DNA of 64,000 nt from Hafnia alvei (GCF_964063325.1 NZ_OZ061315.1:4216001-4280000); one strand, 5' to 3'. Shown: positions 1 to 8,574, numbered from the stretch's first letter. Notes: generated by a model from the sequence alone, not told the origin. Numbers and translations: made by a program.

Positions 1-270
1 GATTCTTTTGTGTTATTGAACATGGCGAGGACAGTAAATTTCATTCTCATATGGTGGTCTATCTTGACGGACAAAAAATACGTAAAACATTTCCGATAGC
101 AGAACGCATAGGTGCTTTGTGGAAGGAAATAACTCAGGGCGAAGGTAAGTATCATCGCTGTGAATACAAGAAAAGCTATAAGGAAGATATCAGCAAGGTG
201 ATTAACTATCGGGATGCTGATTATATTCACGGGTTGAGATATATCATCATCTACCTTGCCAAACAGGAAC
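1..270 (+). pseudogene. YagK/YfjJ-like (inovirus Gp2/DUF3296-type) gene, broken at both ends
   Basis: The frame is already open at the window edge and runs without a stop into the insertion sequence at 271, so both the true start and the native C-terminus are missing. The visible residues carry an HSHMVVYLDG stretch and end in RYIIIYLAK. That spacing, a His-rich strand followed by a closing YLAK, resembles the C-terminal domain of YagK/YfjJ, replication-initiator-like proteins of CP4-type islands and inovirus-like elements. Past 270 the frame reads into the IS terminal repeat and stops at 329, adding about 20 unrelated residues. The family call is by pattern only; the truncation is certain. 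It is probably a remnant of the older island whose integrase lies at 1531-2318. Confidence 0.5.
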
Positions 271-278
271 TGAAGTGG

Positions 279-1043
279 TCAACAAAAACTGGCCACAGTT
301 TTAGAGTTTTTCCAGAACAATCGCTCTGATTCATTGGGTGTTAAGCCACCGTTATATTGGTGGGGTCTGAGCTGGCTGTAATAACCAATGATGTAATTCG
401 TTATTGATCTATTTGCTTCGCTAAAATTAGCGTATCCACAGTTCGGGACCCATTCTGATTTCAGGCTGCGGAAAAATCGTTCCATTGGGCTGTTGTCCCA
501 GCAGTTCCCTCGTCGACTCATGCTTTGCTTTATACGATAACGCCACAATAACCGTCTGAATTCCCTGCTGGTATAGTGACTTCCCTGGTCAGAATGATAC
601 ATAACGTCAGCCGGTTTTCCCCTGGTTTCCCAGGCCATCGTTAATGCTTTTCCTGTCAGAACTGAGTCCGGAGAAAACGACATCGCCCAGCCTATTGGCT
701 TGCGAGAAAATAAATCCAGAACAACCGCCAGATAAGCCCAGCGTTTGCCCGTCCAGATGTAGGTCACGTCGCCGCACCAGGTCTGATTAGGTTCCGTTAC
801 TGCAAACTGGCGATCCAGATGATTAGGGATATCCACATGCTCTTTTGTGGCTTTTTTGTAGCGATGCTCCGGTTGCTGGCAACTAATAATATTCAGCTCT
901 TTCATTATCTTACTGGCCCGCCAGCGACTCAACGGAACACCTTTTGCGCTGACCATATCGGCAATGCTCCGGGCCCCCGCAGAGCCATTACTGGCATGAT
1001 GAACTTCACGAACTAAGGCTAAGTATAACGATGTGTTTTGCAT
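279..1043 (-). CDS. IS3-family transposase OrfB (DDE integrase domain)
   Basis: This is the catalytic part of the transposase. An HTH_21-like segment (ARSIADMVSAKG...) is followed by an rve/DDE RNase-H fold. The catalytic acidic residues are visible in TWCGDVTYIW, YHSDQGSHYTS and NSPMERFF. The first in-frame ATG is at 1043, but the frame is open further upstream to near 1190. The functional product is therefore probably the OrfAB fusion made by -1 frameshifting at 1191-1197, not a separately started OrfB. The stop codon lies inside the terminal repeat region. No internal disruption is visible. Confidence 0.88.
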   Translation of the reverse strand: MQNTSLYLALVREVHHASNGSAGARSIADMVSAKGVPLSRWRASKIMKELNIISCQQPEHRYKKATKEHVDIPNHLDRQFAVTEPNQTWCGDVTYIWTGKRWAYLAVVLDLFSRKPIGWAMSFSPDSVLTGKALTMAWETRGKPADVMYHSDQGSHYTSREFRRLLWRYRIKQSMSRRGNCWDNSPMERFFRSLKSEWVPNCGYANFSEANRSITNYIIGYYSQLRPHQYNGGLTPNESERLFWKNSKTVASFC

Positions 1044-1145
1044 CAGGTTTCTGCGGTCGGCTTAGCCAGTACCGATAGCTACTGCGATGGATCCCGAACA
1101 CATTGCAAATAAAGGCAACAGGAAACCGCGTCCTGAGTTTCTCAA

Positions 1146-1457
<312 letters not shown>

Positions 1458-1530
1458 AATGTCACCTGTTTTGACTATGAGGCGATGATATCACCTCTAT
1501 TCAGGTGGCCAGATTTAGTATTCCACTTCA

Positions 1531-2318
1531 TAGCCCATCACTCGTAAAGCCTTGTTCACCGTATTCTCACTCATCGGCTTACGCGGATCGTGATCGCCAA
1601 CGAAGATCAGCTCTCGGTTTCCATTCATACTTTTGATCTTTTCCAGAATAGCTAAGGCCTGACGCGATAAGGGAACAAGATGTGGAGTCCGCATCTTCGA
1701 ACCACGTTGAGAATGCTTAACACCTTCCAACGGTTCACGCTCACCAGGAATCGTCCACATGGCCGTTTCAAAATCCACTTCTGACCAGCGAGCAAAGCGC
1801 ATAATCGCGGTAGTACGCTGCTGTAAACGGGCGGCAACTTCAAGTCGCCCGGATGACTCGACGGCTTTAATGGGTACAAGAAGATCCCGAGTCTTAAGCT
1901 CCGCAATGTTCCGCTTTCCGATAGCGGCAAAGAGATTATCTTCGAGGCTTTTCAATACACGAGCGCTATGCGATGCCGACCACTTTTGATTGCTGGTGTG
2001 CCAGTCTCTGGCTACCACTTCAAAAGTTATCGCTTCTTGATCCTGCTCTTTATGAACAGCTTTCTTGTTCTCACTAGGATCTACACCGTTAGCTAGATGC
2101 TTACGGGCTTCGTCGCGCCGTGCCCGGGCATCCGCCAACGACACTTCAGGGTATTCCCCCAGCGCCAGCATCTTCTCTTTACCACCGAAGCGATAGCGTA
2201 GCCGCCAGTATTTGGAGCCGTTAGGATGAACCAGCAAAACCATGCCGTCACCATCGGTAAGCTTATAGGCTTTTTCTTCAGGCTTGACCGTACGAACCTT
2301 TACATCACTCAGAGCCAT
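1531..2318 (-). pseudogene. P4-type tyrosine integrase, internally deleted and truncated by the IS
   Basis: The start ATG at 2318 follows AAGGATACTCAAC, and the protein begins MALSDVKVRTVKPE like the intact integrase at 36004-37269. The two align across the DUF4102 N-terminal domain and the core-binding domain, up to AIMRFA. Here the sequence jumps straight to RWSEVDF, missing about 65 residues that in the intact copy lie between two RFA triplets and include the first catalytic Arg region. The reading frame is kept. The C-terminus is lost after MGY, where the IS begins, removing the HxxR box and the nucleophilic Tyr. It cannot be a working recombinase. It was the integrase of an older leuX island. 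Confidence 0.92.
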
Positions 2319-2344
2319 GTTGAGTATCCTTTCAAGGGTTCTGT

Positions 2345-2392
2345 GTGGGTACAAACATTATCGAACCGGGATATACCCGCATTTGTACCCAC
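2345..2392. promoter_or_regulatory. Inverted repeat in the promoter of the broken integrase
   Basis: Arms GTGGGTACAAA (2345-2355) and TTTGTACCCAC (2382-2392) are perfect complements. They flank ATTATCGAACC and a smaller CGGG...CCCG repeat. The intact integrase has an inverted repeat at the same place with different arms (37295-37346). A binding site for the integrase itself or a small regulator is likely, by analogy with autoregulated P4-type integrases. Confidence 0.6.
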
Positions 2393-2480
2393 ATCATTAA
2401 GTTGATGTAGATTAAATCCGGTTGACTGAAATTGAGTGAAAAAGTGCGGAAAGCCTTACAGGAGCTGAATTCTAGACATA

Positions 2481-2502
2481 AAAAAAGCCACCCTGAGGTG
2501 AC
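2481..2502 (-). terminator. Relic of a leuX-type terminator beside the att copy
   Basis: Read on the minus strand, a short imperfect hairpin (GTCACC / GGTGGC) is followed by seven T. It stands in the same position relative to the att copy at 2517 as the leuX terminator at 37432-37454 does to leuX. It probably served leuX when the older island was adjacent to the tRNA gene. Confidence 0.5.
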
Positions 2503-2516
2503 TTAATTTTCATACT

Positions 2517-2540
2517 AATGGTGCGAAGGCCGGACTCGCA
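2517..2540. repeat. Attachment-site copy: displaced 3' end of leuX (left end of the 35-kb island)
   Basis: The sequence TGGTGCGAAGGCCGGACTCG matches the 3' end of leuX (37469-37489) except that one C of the CC pair is missing. Homology with the leuX side extends leftward as CATACTA-TGG and a terminator-like hairpin. Phage and island integrases use tRNA 3' ends and leave such direct repeats. The copy therefore marks where the second island inserted between leuX and the older island. It contains no functional tRNA. Confidence 0.85.
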
Positions 2541-2720
2541 AAAACAATCTAACAGACTGAATTACATGAATATTAAATTATTGAAAACTGTTTTATATAC
2601 TCACTTGTATACTCAATAATTTTTAGTTTGCTATTATTAAAAATCAATGAGTTAGAGCAATGTGTATATTCTCAGTTTAGAGCCATTTTTACCAGCAGGA
2701 AGCAACTGAAACTCTCCGCT

Positions 2721-3569
2721 TCAAAGAGACTTAGCTAACATCTCTGGATAGTGTTTAGCGATGATATCATTTAATTTATCAACCAGCTCTGGCCGCTTAA
2801 AAGTAATATGCGCAGAGCCTTTCTGAAAATACTTGATTACAAACATCTCATCCTCATAACTGTTGCTGTGTCTGTTCTCATGAATGTGATCGCCTAGGCG
2901 TCGGGTGACGTCGGCACGATTATCGGGAATAGGCTTTCCGTCGAGTAACATTAGCATACGCTCAAGGTCTGCCAAGCGGTCGCGCTGCCAGCCCCAGTTA
3001 AGTCCAAATCCCCACCTGTCGCATTTGACCAGTCCCGTCACGATGATTTTCTTGCCAAAGTGACATGGGCTATTTGTCTTATAATCCCATGACAATCCCT
3101 TAAACACGTTGATGACACCCCTTTCAAACACGTCACCTTTGCTGTGATGCAGTTGCTCGAAAGTACTCAAGATATTGGCTTCGCTAACAGCCGGAATATC
3201 CTCTTTTTCCAAACTGTTGTACCACTGCTCACGCGCCTGAGCATCCATAATCGATAGCATGCCTGACCTTTTCATCAGGTCTTGCCATATACCGCGATCG
3301 AGATTGCGGGTGATGACTTTCATCGCGGTGGCTGGTTTTTCCATCAGCCAGCAGCCGCAGCGAAAATCTTGCTTCATGGCCCAGTCTAGGGCGGTTTTTC
3401 CGCCGATACTGCGGGTCAGTGTCGAGATATCGTTAAGCTGGTGCATTAACGCTTCAATTTGTTTCAGCGCAGCGTTACGCCCATTCACAGTACGTTCAAT
3501 GCTGGTGGAACAAATCACATCGGTATGGTCGGTTAAGCATTCCGCGTTATCCGTTGTGTTTGTGGTCAT
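2721..3569 (-). CDS. DUF4942 domain protein
   Basis: The 282-residue protein starts after AAAGGAAAC. It resembles the DUF4942 proteins that end the yeeV/cbtA-type gene string in CP4-like islands. Visible features are a helical N-terminal part, then ...VFERGVINVFKGLSWDYKTNSPCHFGKKIIV, a conserved-looking core with a following GFGLNWGWQRDR segment. Biochemical function is unknown. It is the last gene of the minus-strand CP4-like block, about 225 bp beyond its upstream neighbour, so it may have its own promoter. The downstream side is the att copy. Confidence 0.7.
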   Translation of the reverse strand: MTTNTTDNAECLTDHTDVICSTSIERTVNGRNAALKQIEALMHQLNDISTLTRSIGGKTALDWAMKQDFRCGCWLMEKPATAMKVITRNLDRGIWQDLMKRSGMLSIMDAQAREQWYNSLEKEDIPAVSEANILSTFEQLHHSKGDVFERGVINVFKGLSWDYKTNSPCHFGKKIIVTGLVKCDRWGFGLNWGWQRDRLADLERMLMLLDGKPIPDNRADVTRRLGDHIHENRHSNSYEDEMFVIKYFQKGSAHITFKRPELVDKLNDIIAKHYPEMLAKSL

Positions 3570-3795
3570 ATCAAGTTTCCTTTTATGCGTAGCTAATCAA
3601 TACCGACGGGATGCCCTTCCCTTGCAGTCATGGCGAGAGAGAAAAGCAACCTGACAGGTATGGAACGATAGGGGATGATGGGGAGAAAGAACGGAAGACG
3701 ATTGCCGGTAACAATGATTTTTTGATGTCGTATCCCACGAGATTGGCATTGGTAGTTTCTTCGCCGTTGGACGCCACATTTAAGGTCGTGTTGGG

Positions 3796-4341
3796 CTATA
3801 TATCATCGGCCCCGACGACAAACAGATAGCCGATGGGCTTAAGCTCTGAAAACGTTAGCGGCAGATGTTCACGGCACCATGCCGTAAACTGCGGCTTATC
3901 AAAATCCAGGGCGCAATCTCGTATCATGCCTAAATCAATAATCAGATGTTGTGCCACGGGTGAGCTGGCGGTGATGGGATAAAAGACGCCTTCCGTTCCC
4001 AAGGTCGTCAGCGTTTCGAATGCTGCTGCTGTGACAGTGACGATCAAACTCAGTTGCACACCGTCAAGCGGATGCGGAGCGCGTAATGGGTTGACGATAC
4101 TCATCGGTGGCGAGACTTTGATGCTAGAAACTAGGGCATGCTCCACCTCTTCACGTTGTACCGAGCGAAATATCGCGTTGGCGATATCACAGCAGACCTC
4201 GCAGGTGACCGTGCCCTCATGGGCATCGCTGAAGGCGGTATCGGACGCTTCAGCCCCCCCACACAGCGTGGTGAAGCCGCTGAGCCAACCGGCGGGTAAG
4301 TGGTTCTCTCCGTTTTCTTTTTCTGTGCGAATAATGGCCAT
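3796..4341 (-). CDS. Island protein of unknown function with Cys pairs
   Basis: The 181-residue protein has a start at 4341 preceded by AAGG. The N-terminal third contains TLCGG ... TVTCEVCCDIANAIF, a Cys arrangement that could bind a metal, though a full zinc-finger pattern is not evident. The rest is mixed alpha/beta with no motif I recognise. It lies between the DUF5983 and DUF4942 genes, 130 bp after the former, in the same direction. It is likely a passenger of the CP4-type block. Confidence 0.6.
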   Translation of the reverse strand: MAIIRTEKENGENHLPAGWLSGFTTLCGGAEASDTAFSDAHEGTVTCEVCCDIANAIFRSVQREEVEHALVSSIKVSPPMSIVNPLRAPHPLDGVQLSLIVTVTAAAFETLTTLGTEGVFYPITASSPVAQHLIIDLGMIRDCALDFDKPQFTAWCREHLPLTFSELKPIGYLFVVGADDI

Positions 4342-4471
4342 TATTTTTTACCTTATGTTCTTTTGCGTTATCGGGAAGACCCACATCACGGTTAGCGATG
4401 TGGGGGGAATACGCGGTAGGTTTGCAAGTCGTTAGATGTTGGGCGTTAACCATTAACCATGAATGCAATAG

Positions 4472-4837
4472 TCATTGACCGTTCATGATTTGACGTTGGC
4501 GAATATCGGCTAAAGCGCGCGCGATACACGGCAACAGCGCCGCTGAGTCAGTACGGTCGTCATCGTTGTCGAAGATAATCGTTGAATCAGCGTCAATATT
4601 GTCTTCAAGCCAACGGATAACTATCTCAAGTCCTTGTTCAGGCGTTAATGGCTCATGGTTTTGAAGATTTGCCGCCACAGGGGCTGGCTCACTCGCCAGC
4701 AGCAATGTACCACTGTTGCAATTGATAGCCTTGATGAGGGCTGACAGGTCGATACCATCAATGTCTACGACTATTCGGCCCATGTTGAGGGCCAGTATAT
4801 TGACGGCATCGGCTTCTATAGTCAGGGACAGCATCAT
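4472..4837 (-). CDS. DUF5983-like protein following the CbtA toxin
   Basis: The 121-residue acidic protein begins MMLSLTIEADAVNILALNMGR, the opening pattern I associate with DUF5983 proteins encoded just after yeeV/cbtA in CP4-type islands. Its ATG overlaps the toxin stop (ATGA), so the two genes are translationally coupled. The C-terminal half (WLEDNIDADSTIIFDNDDD...) is rich in Asp. No catalytic motif is visible. It could modulate the toxin, but that is only inferred from coupling. Confidence 0.6.
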   Translation of the reverse strand: MMLSLTIEADAVNILALNMGRIVVDIDGIDLSALIKAINCNSGTLLLASEPAPVAANLQNHEPLTPEQGLEIVIRWLEDNIDADSTIIFDNDDDRTDSAALLPCIARALADIRQRQIMNGQ

Positions 4838-5211
4838 TGTGTTACCCCGCTGAACTTGCCGTGGGTGATATCGGTAACGGCTTTGTACCCGTTGCGTGTC
4901 ATGAGTCCACAGGCCTTGCGGGCACGGAGAATATCGATGCTGCTGATAAGTGGCGATTGCTCTTCCATACTGAAGCCATGACGATCGGTGCGAACCAAAT
5001 CGTACTTTTCGACAATCACGTTGACCGCATCACCCAGTGAGATACCGGCGTCAATATGCTCCTGAATGACACCGTCGTTGCCAAACGGCGTATCGTTGAG
5101 TGTCAGACCATAGTGTTGATTAAGCAGATGCGTGAGTAGCGTCTGCCAGATGTCGACAGGTGACGGGCAGGCCAGTGCCGCCCGCATCGGGGATAGGGGT
5201 TGTGTTTGCAA
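4834..5211 (-). CDS. cbtA: CbtA/YeeV-family toxin (type IV toxin-antitoxin)
   Basis: The 125-residue protein matches the CbtA/YkfI/YpjF pattern throughout: PSPVDIWQTLLTHLLNQHYGLTLND, then VIQEHIDAGISLGDAVN and DILRARKACGLMTR. In E. coli these toxins bind FtsZ and MreB and block cell division and shape control. The cognate antitoxin CbeA stabilises the filaments instead of binding the toxin. The frame opens with TTG at 5211, the only start in register with the family N-terminus. Unlike the usual cbeA-cbtA pair, another gene (5260-5538) lies between antitoxin and toxin. The C-terminus is a little longer than in E. coli copies. Confidence 0.9.
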   Translation of the reverse strand: MQTQPLSPMRAALACPSPVDIWQTLLTHLLNQHYGLTLNDTPFGNDGVIQEHIDAGISLGDAVNVIVEKYDLVRTDRHGFSMEEQSPLISSIDILRARKACGLMTRNGYKAVTDITHGKFSGVTQ

Positions 5212-5259
5212 TGAAATGCTCTCTGTTAAATAAAGAAGGCGTGAGTGATAAGGGACGTA

Positions 5260-5538
5260 TTACCGTAAATGCGGTCGTTGAGTCAGAGGGCTTTTCTGTG
5301 GATGACCTCTCTGCCGGATGGTATCAAGTGCGGCCTCCAACGTGTCCCAGTTAATGCCCTGCTCAGCATCGTGGTGACTGGCAGCATGGCGTAAGGCGGC
5401 GCGAGCCTCTTCATCCGTGGCAGATGCATCCACACTGCGCACATCGTCTTCATACCAGAGTGAACATAATACGAAATTATCGTGCTGATGCTGTTGCAGC
5501 CGTTCAATGACCTCGCTGATTTTACAGGCGTATGGCAT
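5260..5538 (-). CDS. Small protein inserted between antitoxin and toxin genes (possibly DUF1380-like)
   Basis: The preferred start is the ATG at 5538, which has GGAGG ten bases upstream and overlaps the end of cbeA by 17 bases, giving 92 residues. It begins MPYACKISEVIERLQQHQ and has LCSLWYEDDVRSVD and GINWDTLEAAL. That pattern recalls plasmid DUF1380 proteins, but I hold this lightly. It ends 48 bp before the toxin start, so it sits inside the cbeA-cbtA operon. A third toxin-antitoxin component or a passenger are both possible. Confidence 0.6.
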   Translation of the reverse strand: MPYACKISEVIERLQQHQHDNFVLCSLWYEDDVRSVDASATDEEARAALRHAASHHDAEQGINWDTLEAALDTIRQRGHPQKSPLTQRPHLR

Positions 5539-5911
5539 GGATATTAGCCTCCGGCTGCGCTTGAGGTGGTGTCGGGTAAATCGCGATATAAAGATAACCA
5601 CAACTGCCTAAGCTATCTGCTTCGCAGGTCAGCCCTTTCGCATACAGCGTGACACAGTGCTGATGGTGCGGACTGAGTTCACTACTTTTGAGCATTAATT
5701 CCAGCTGTTTAAGCAATACCGGAAACGCCTGGTCGAGGTGGCGTAAATCCGCGTCGCTGAATTTACCGGTGATGCTGGCACGGTCAGCTAGGTAATGGAG
5801 TCGGTCGCTTTCCTGTACCAGCCGGGCACCAAAGCACGGCGTGACGGTGGGGCTAAGTCCCCACCAGAGCTCAGAAATATCATGGTTTACTGGCGGTGTT
5901 TTATTCGACAA
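5522..5911 (-). CDS. cbeA: CbeA/YeeU-family antitoxin
   Basis: The 129-residue protein matches the YeeU/YafW/YfjZ family. WWGLSPTVTPCFGARLVQ...LHYLADRA is followed by FSDADLRHLDQAFPVLLKQLELML and by HQHCVTLYAKGLTCEADSLG. In E. coli CbeA counters CbtA by promoting FtsZ and MreB bundling. The start is a TTG at 5911 with GGGAG upstream, the only start that leaves the conserved N-terminus intact. It follows DUF987 by 20 bp in the classic yeeS-yeeT-yeeU order. The last 10 or so residues extend beyond the usual family end and overlap the next gene. Confidence 0.92.
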   Translation of the reverse strand: MSNKTPPVNHDISELWWGLSPTVTPCFGARLVQESDRLHYLADRASITGKFSDADLRHLDQAFPVLLKQLELMLKSSELSPHHQHCVTLYAKGLTCEADSLGSCGYLYIAIYPTPPQAQPEANIHAIRL

Positions 5912-5931
5912 GGGTGACTCCCTGATTAACG

Positions 5932-6153
5932 TTAATTGAGCGTGACGCTGCGTAATACGACATACGGGCCGTTGTGGTCCTGACGGCGTTCAGCGAACAC
6001 GGCAAGCACACCGCTGATATCTAGAACATTCTGACCGGCATAGTGGCAGATGCTGCCGCTCCATTTGTATTTACCGGTACAGAAGCGAAACAACCGAGAC
6101 TCTGGATGCTGGCGGTATATCGTCATCGCCTGACGTTTACTGATAATTTTCAT
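5932..6153 (-). CDS. yeeT: DUF987 (YeeT-like) protein
   Basis: This 73-residue protein begins MKIISKRQAMTIYRQHPESRLFRF and ends in ...YVVLRSV, the compact pattern of YeeT/YkfH/YpjJ. Function is unknown. The gene is nearly always found between the RadC-like gene and the CbeA antitoxin. AAAGGAG precedes the start. It begins 18 bp after the RadC-like gene ends, consistent with one operon. Confidence 0.85.
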   Translation of the reverse strand: MKIISKRQAMTIYRQHPESRLFRFCTGKYKWSGSICHYAGQNVLDISGVLAVFAERRQDHNGPYVVLRSVTLN

Positions 6154-6171
6154 GAGCGCTTTCTCCTTTGA

Positions 6172-6651
6172 CTATAGCCATCCCCGTTCCGTGAATGACA
6201 CAACCGCCATCCCACCGATAACCCAATGGTCAAGTAGACGTATTTCGACCAGGTCCAGTGCCTGCTTGAGCCGTGTTGTTATCTGGCGGTCAGCGTGGCT
6301 GGGTTCTGCTTCATGGGAAGGATGGTTGTGGGCCACGATAATGGCCGCCGCATTATGCTTTAGGCTGGATTTCACGACTTCGCGGGGATGGATTTGGGTA
6401 TGGTTGATAGTGCCGGTGAAGAGGGTTTCGTGGGTAATGAGACGGTTCTGGTTATCGAGGAATAGCACGACAAAAGCTTCTCGCTCGAGCCCAGCCATGT
6501 GTAGGCGTAGCCAGTCACGTGCGGCGGTGGTTGAGGTAAATGACGCGCCGGGTTCGCGTAACTGGCGCTCCAGCAGGGTTAAGGCTTTCCGGATGGTTTT
6601 CTGTTCTGATGGTGCTAGTGTGGCGGCAAACAGCGGGAGTTGTTGTTCCAT
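6172..6651 (-). CDS. yeeS: RadC-like JAB-domain protein (YeeS/YkfG type)
   Basis: The 159-residue protein carries a JAB/MPN domain with the metal-binding signature HNHPSHEAEPSHAD, plus the upstream acidic/Thr strand ETLFTGTINHTQIHPREVVK. It lacks the N-terminal helix-hairpin-helix of full-length RadC, as is normal for island versions. Older literature linked RadC to DNA repair, but the activity of the short forms is unproven. The gene sits 11 bp after the antirestriction gene. AAGGTG precedes the start. Confidence 0.9.
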   Translation of the reverse strand: MEQQLPLFAATLAPSEQKTIRKALTLLERQLREPGASFTSTTAARDWLRLHMAGLEREAFVVLFLDNQNRLITHETLFTGTINHTQIHPREVVKSSLKHNAAAIIVAHNHPSHEAEPSHADRQITTRLKQALDLVEIRLLDHWVIGGMAVVSFTERGWL

Positions 6652-6662
6652 AGCACCTTATC

Positions 6663-7124
6663 TCAATCGATGATACGCATAATGGCCTGACATTCAGGGT
6701 GGCTGAGAGCATAGTCCCGCAGTCGGTAATAGTGCTCGGTCATGGCCTCGCACCCGGTACGGCAGGCATGGTGGCTATAGGTCATCAGACAGGCAGCTAT
6801 TCCCGCCGCCTCAGCCCCCATGTCAGCGCGGTTGCCGTTCATGGCGTTGAATAATGTCCACGCGTCATCGCGGTCTTCATCAGGCTCAGGCTCCATAAAC
6901 GCCCCGCCGTTGCTTAGCGTGTAGAACAGCCAGATACCGCCGGAATAATCAGCGCAAAATCGGTCCATCCAGCCAAAGATACGCGGTTCCAGGGTGATCC
7001 ACTGCGGTATGCAGCCGAAATGTTGCGGCCAGAAGCTTCCACGCAGTTCGTCCGGGACGAGGGTTGCCGTCAGAGCCGGCGTAGTATTGTCAGCCAGTAA
7101 TGAATGAGGGGTATTGAGGGGCAT
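6663..7124 (-). CDS. ArdB/KlcA-family antirestriction protein
   Basis: The 153-residue protein shows the ArdB/KlcA signature: LVPDELRGSFWPQHFG near the start, then DYSGGIWLFYTLSNGGAFMEPE, then AAGIAACLMTYSH. Family members relieve type I restriction in vivo without mimicking DNA, which helps an incoming element. Here it shares an island with a complete type I system (28688-35752). Whether it acts on that system is untested. GAGGA precedes the start. It is the first gene of the ardB-radC-yeeT-cbeA run. Confidence 0.88.
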   Translation of the reverse strand: MPLNTPHSLLADNTTPALTATLVPDELRGSFWPQHFGCIPQWITLEPRIFGWMDRFCADYSGGIWLFYTLSNGGAFMEPEPDEDRDDAWTLFNAMNGNRADMGAEAAGIAACLMTYSHHACRTGCEAMTEHYYRLRDYALSHPECQAIMRIID

Positions 7125-7215
7125 TGGATTTTTCCTCTAAGCATGAATGTGTTGAATGAAAAACGGATTAAGGAATAGACATAGATGTAGGTAGATCCCA
7201 TGGGAGGAATGCAGG

Positions 7216-8037
7216 TTATTGGCGTAATAGGTCCATCATGTTCTCGGCCATCACCCAGAGCGCCCGGTTTAACTTAACGTCGCCATCGATGCCGTTAATG
7301 GCACGAGTGTGGGTGCGTTTGCCTTGTGCGGTGCGACCGCTTAGCCCGCCTTTCACGAGGGATTCCTGAATTCGCTGGTATGTGGTCCATAGGTCGTTCT
7401 GCTTGTCTTCATACCGTCGTGGCGTCAGCACCTGCGATGCGGTCACCGGCTGATGTTTTTCTCCAAAACGGTAGGTTAGTGCGGCATGCGCCAGTGCCTG
7501 CTGCGCCGGTGGGGGTAACAGCAGAGACTGCATGGCTTCACGCTTCTCCTCCACACGGTCAAAGACACCCAGCACCTCGTAAGCGCCTTCAATGACTTTT
7601 TCCACCACGTTGCCACGGTGTGGAACTTTAATTTCACCCAACGACTGTCCGCAGACCAGTGAATTGGTACAGATGCTTCGGAAGTACCCTGGCAAAAGCT
7701 GAAAACTCGACTCGCCGCCGTGCGAATTGAGGATAATGATTTCTGGGACCTGTTGGCCTGTGATTTGCCCCGATTTACGCAGGCGCAGTAGATGCTTGGT
7801 GTGCTCGCGACGGCTTGGGTCACGTACACGGGATTGGCAGGCAAAGAACGGCTCAAACCCTTCACGCTGTAGATTCTCCAATAAGGTAATAGTCGGGATA
7901 AACGTGTACTTGTCGCTTCGAGAGATGTGTTTGTCCTCACCAAAGACACTGGGAACGTAATGCATCAGTTCTTCATGGGTTAACGGACGGTCGCGGCGGA
8001 TTTGATTCACCGCACCAAAACGGCTGGCTAATCGCAT
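7216..8037 (-). CDS. yafZ: DUF932 protein (YafZ/YfjQ-like)
   Basis: I place the start at the ATG at 8037 (MRLASRFGAVNQIRRDRPLT), which has AAGGAAACACATC in front and matches the family N-terminus. A longer frame upstream lacks family similarity. The 273-residue protein follows YafZ/YfjQ closely: SVFGEDKHISRSDKY, FFACQSRVRD.RREHTKH and CTNSLVCG. DUF932 proteins are common on plasmids and islands, and their function is unknown. Two terminator-like hairpins lie upstream, isolating this gene from the exported-protein gene at 8248. Confidence 0.9.
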   Translation of the reverse strand: MRLASRFGAVNQIRRDRPLTHEELMHYVPSVFGEDKHISRSDKYTFIPTITLLENLQREGFEPFFACQSRVRDPSRREHTKHLLRLRKSGQITGQQVPEIIILNSHGGESSFQLLPGYFRSICTNSLVCGQSLGEIKVPHRGNVVEKVIEGAYEVLGVFDRVEEKREAMQSLLLPPPAQQALAHAALTYRFGEKHQPVTASQVLTPRRYEDKQNDLWTTYQRIQESLVKGGLSGRTAQGKRTHTRAINGIDGDVKLNRALWVMAENMMDLLRQ

Positions 8038-8067
8038 GATGTGTTTCCTTATTAAGCGGTATAAAAG

Positions 8068-8106
8068 CAAAAAGCCCCCGCATCCAAAAAGGAAACAGGG
8101 GCTTCG
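8068..8106 (-). terminator. Rho-independent terminator upstream of the DUF932 gene
   Basis: Read on the minus strand, AAGCCCC and GGGGCTT form a stem with a loop of about 19 nt, followed by TTTTTGCTTTT. It ends transcription arriving from the 8248-10789 genes. Confidence 0.7.
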
Positions 8107-8191
8107 CGTAGCGGTGGTATTTGCCGAGGCGGGGGCGCCGGGCCTATCGCGATGATGAGCCCGGCGAATGCCCGTTTCTGGGACATAAAAG

Positions 8192-8225
8192 TAAAAGCCC
8201 ATACCTCATATGCAGATATGGGCCC
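8192..8225 (-). terminator. Rho-independent terminator after the small exported-protein gene
   Basis: On the minus strand GCCCATA pairs with TATGGGC across a loop of about 13 nt, followed by a TTTTACTTTT tract. Together with the hairpin at 8068-8106 it gives two terminators in tandem. Confidence 0.7.
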
Positions 8226-8247
8226 GATGATGGCAACCGATGAGCTA

Positions 8248-8574
8248 TCAGCGGCCCATATACAGGACTTCAGCGCCGACTGTGCTTCCCCCCTCATTGA
8301 CCAGAACGCGGACACGGTCATAAGTGCGATAGCCTGGGTTAAATCCCTCCCACTGCAGAACACGAAGTTTATGCCCCGGCGTCGCGGGGTCTTTCATTCC
8401 CGGAATGACTTCAAACATGGACCAGTCAACATCACGCGCATCATTACCGGTCACGGCTTCATAGGCTTTTTGCGCCGTCTGCGTGGCGGTCTGTACGGTT
8501 GCAGCATCCACTTGGGCCAGCGCGGGGGCTGACATCAATACGCTGATGACGATGAGCATGCTCAGTTTTTTCAT
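8248..8574 (-). CDS. Small exported protein of unknown function
   Basis: The 108-residue protein has a clear signal peptide: MKK, a hydrophobic stretch, then APALAQ with cleavage after ALA. The mature part, of about 87 residues, starts with an Ala/Thr-rich helix (AATVQTATQTAQKAYEAVTG) and ends with short strands. No lipobox or Cys is seen, so it is probably periplasmic. AAGGA precedes the start. It follows the DUF4234 membrane protein gene by about 200 bp in the same direction. I do not recognise the family. Confidence 0.7.
   Translation of the reverse strand: MKKLSMLIVISVLMSAPALAQVDAATVQTATQTAQKAYEAVTGNDARDVDWSMFEVIPGMKDPATPGHKLRVLQWEGFNPGYRTYDRVRVLVNEGGSTVGAEVLYMGR

Noticed and set aside
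6152..6673. 173-codon plus-strand frame over the radC-like gene
   Set aside because: It is antisense to a clear JAB-domain protein, and is Ser/Arg-rich with no motif.
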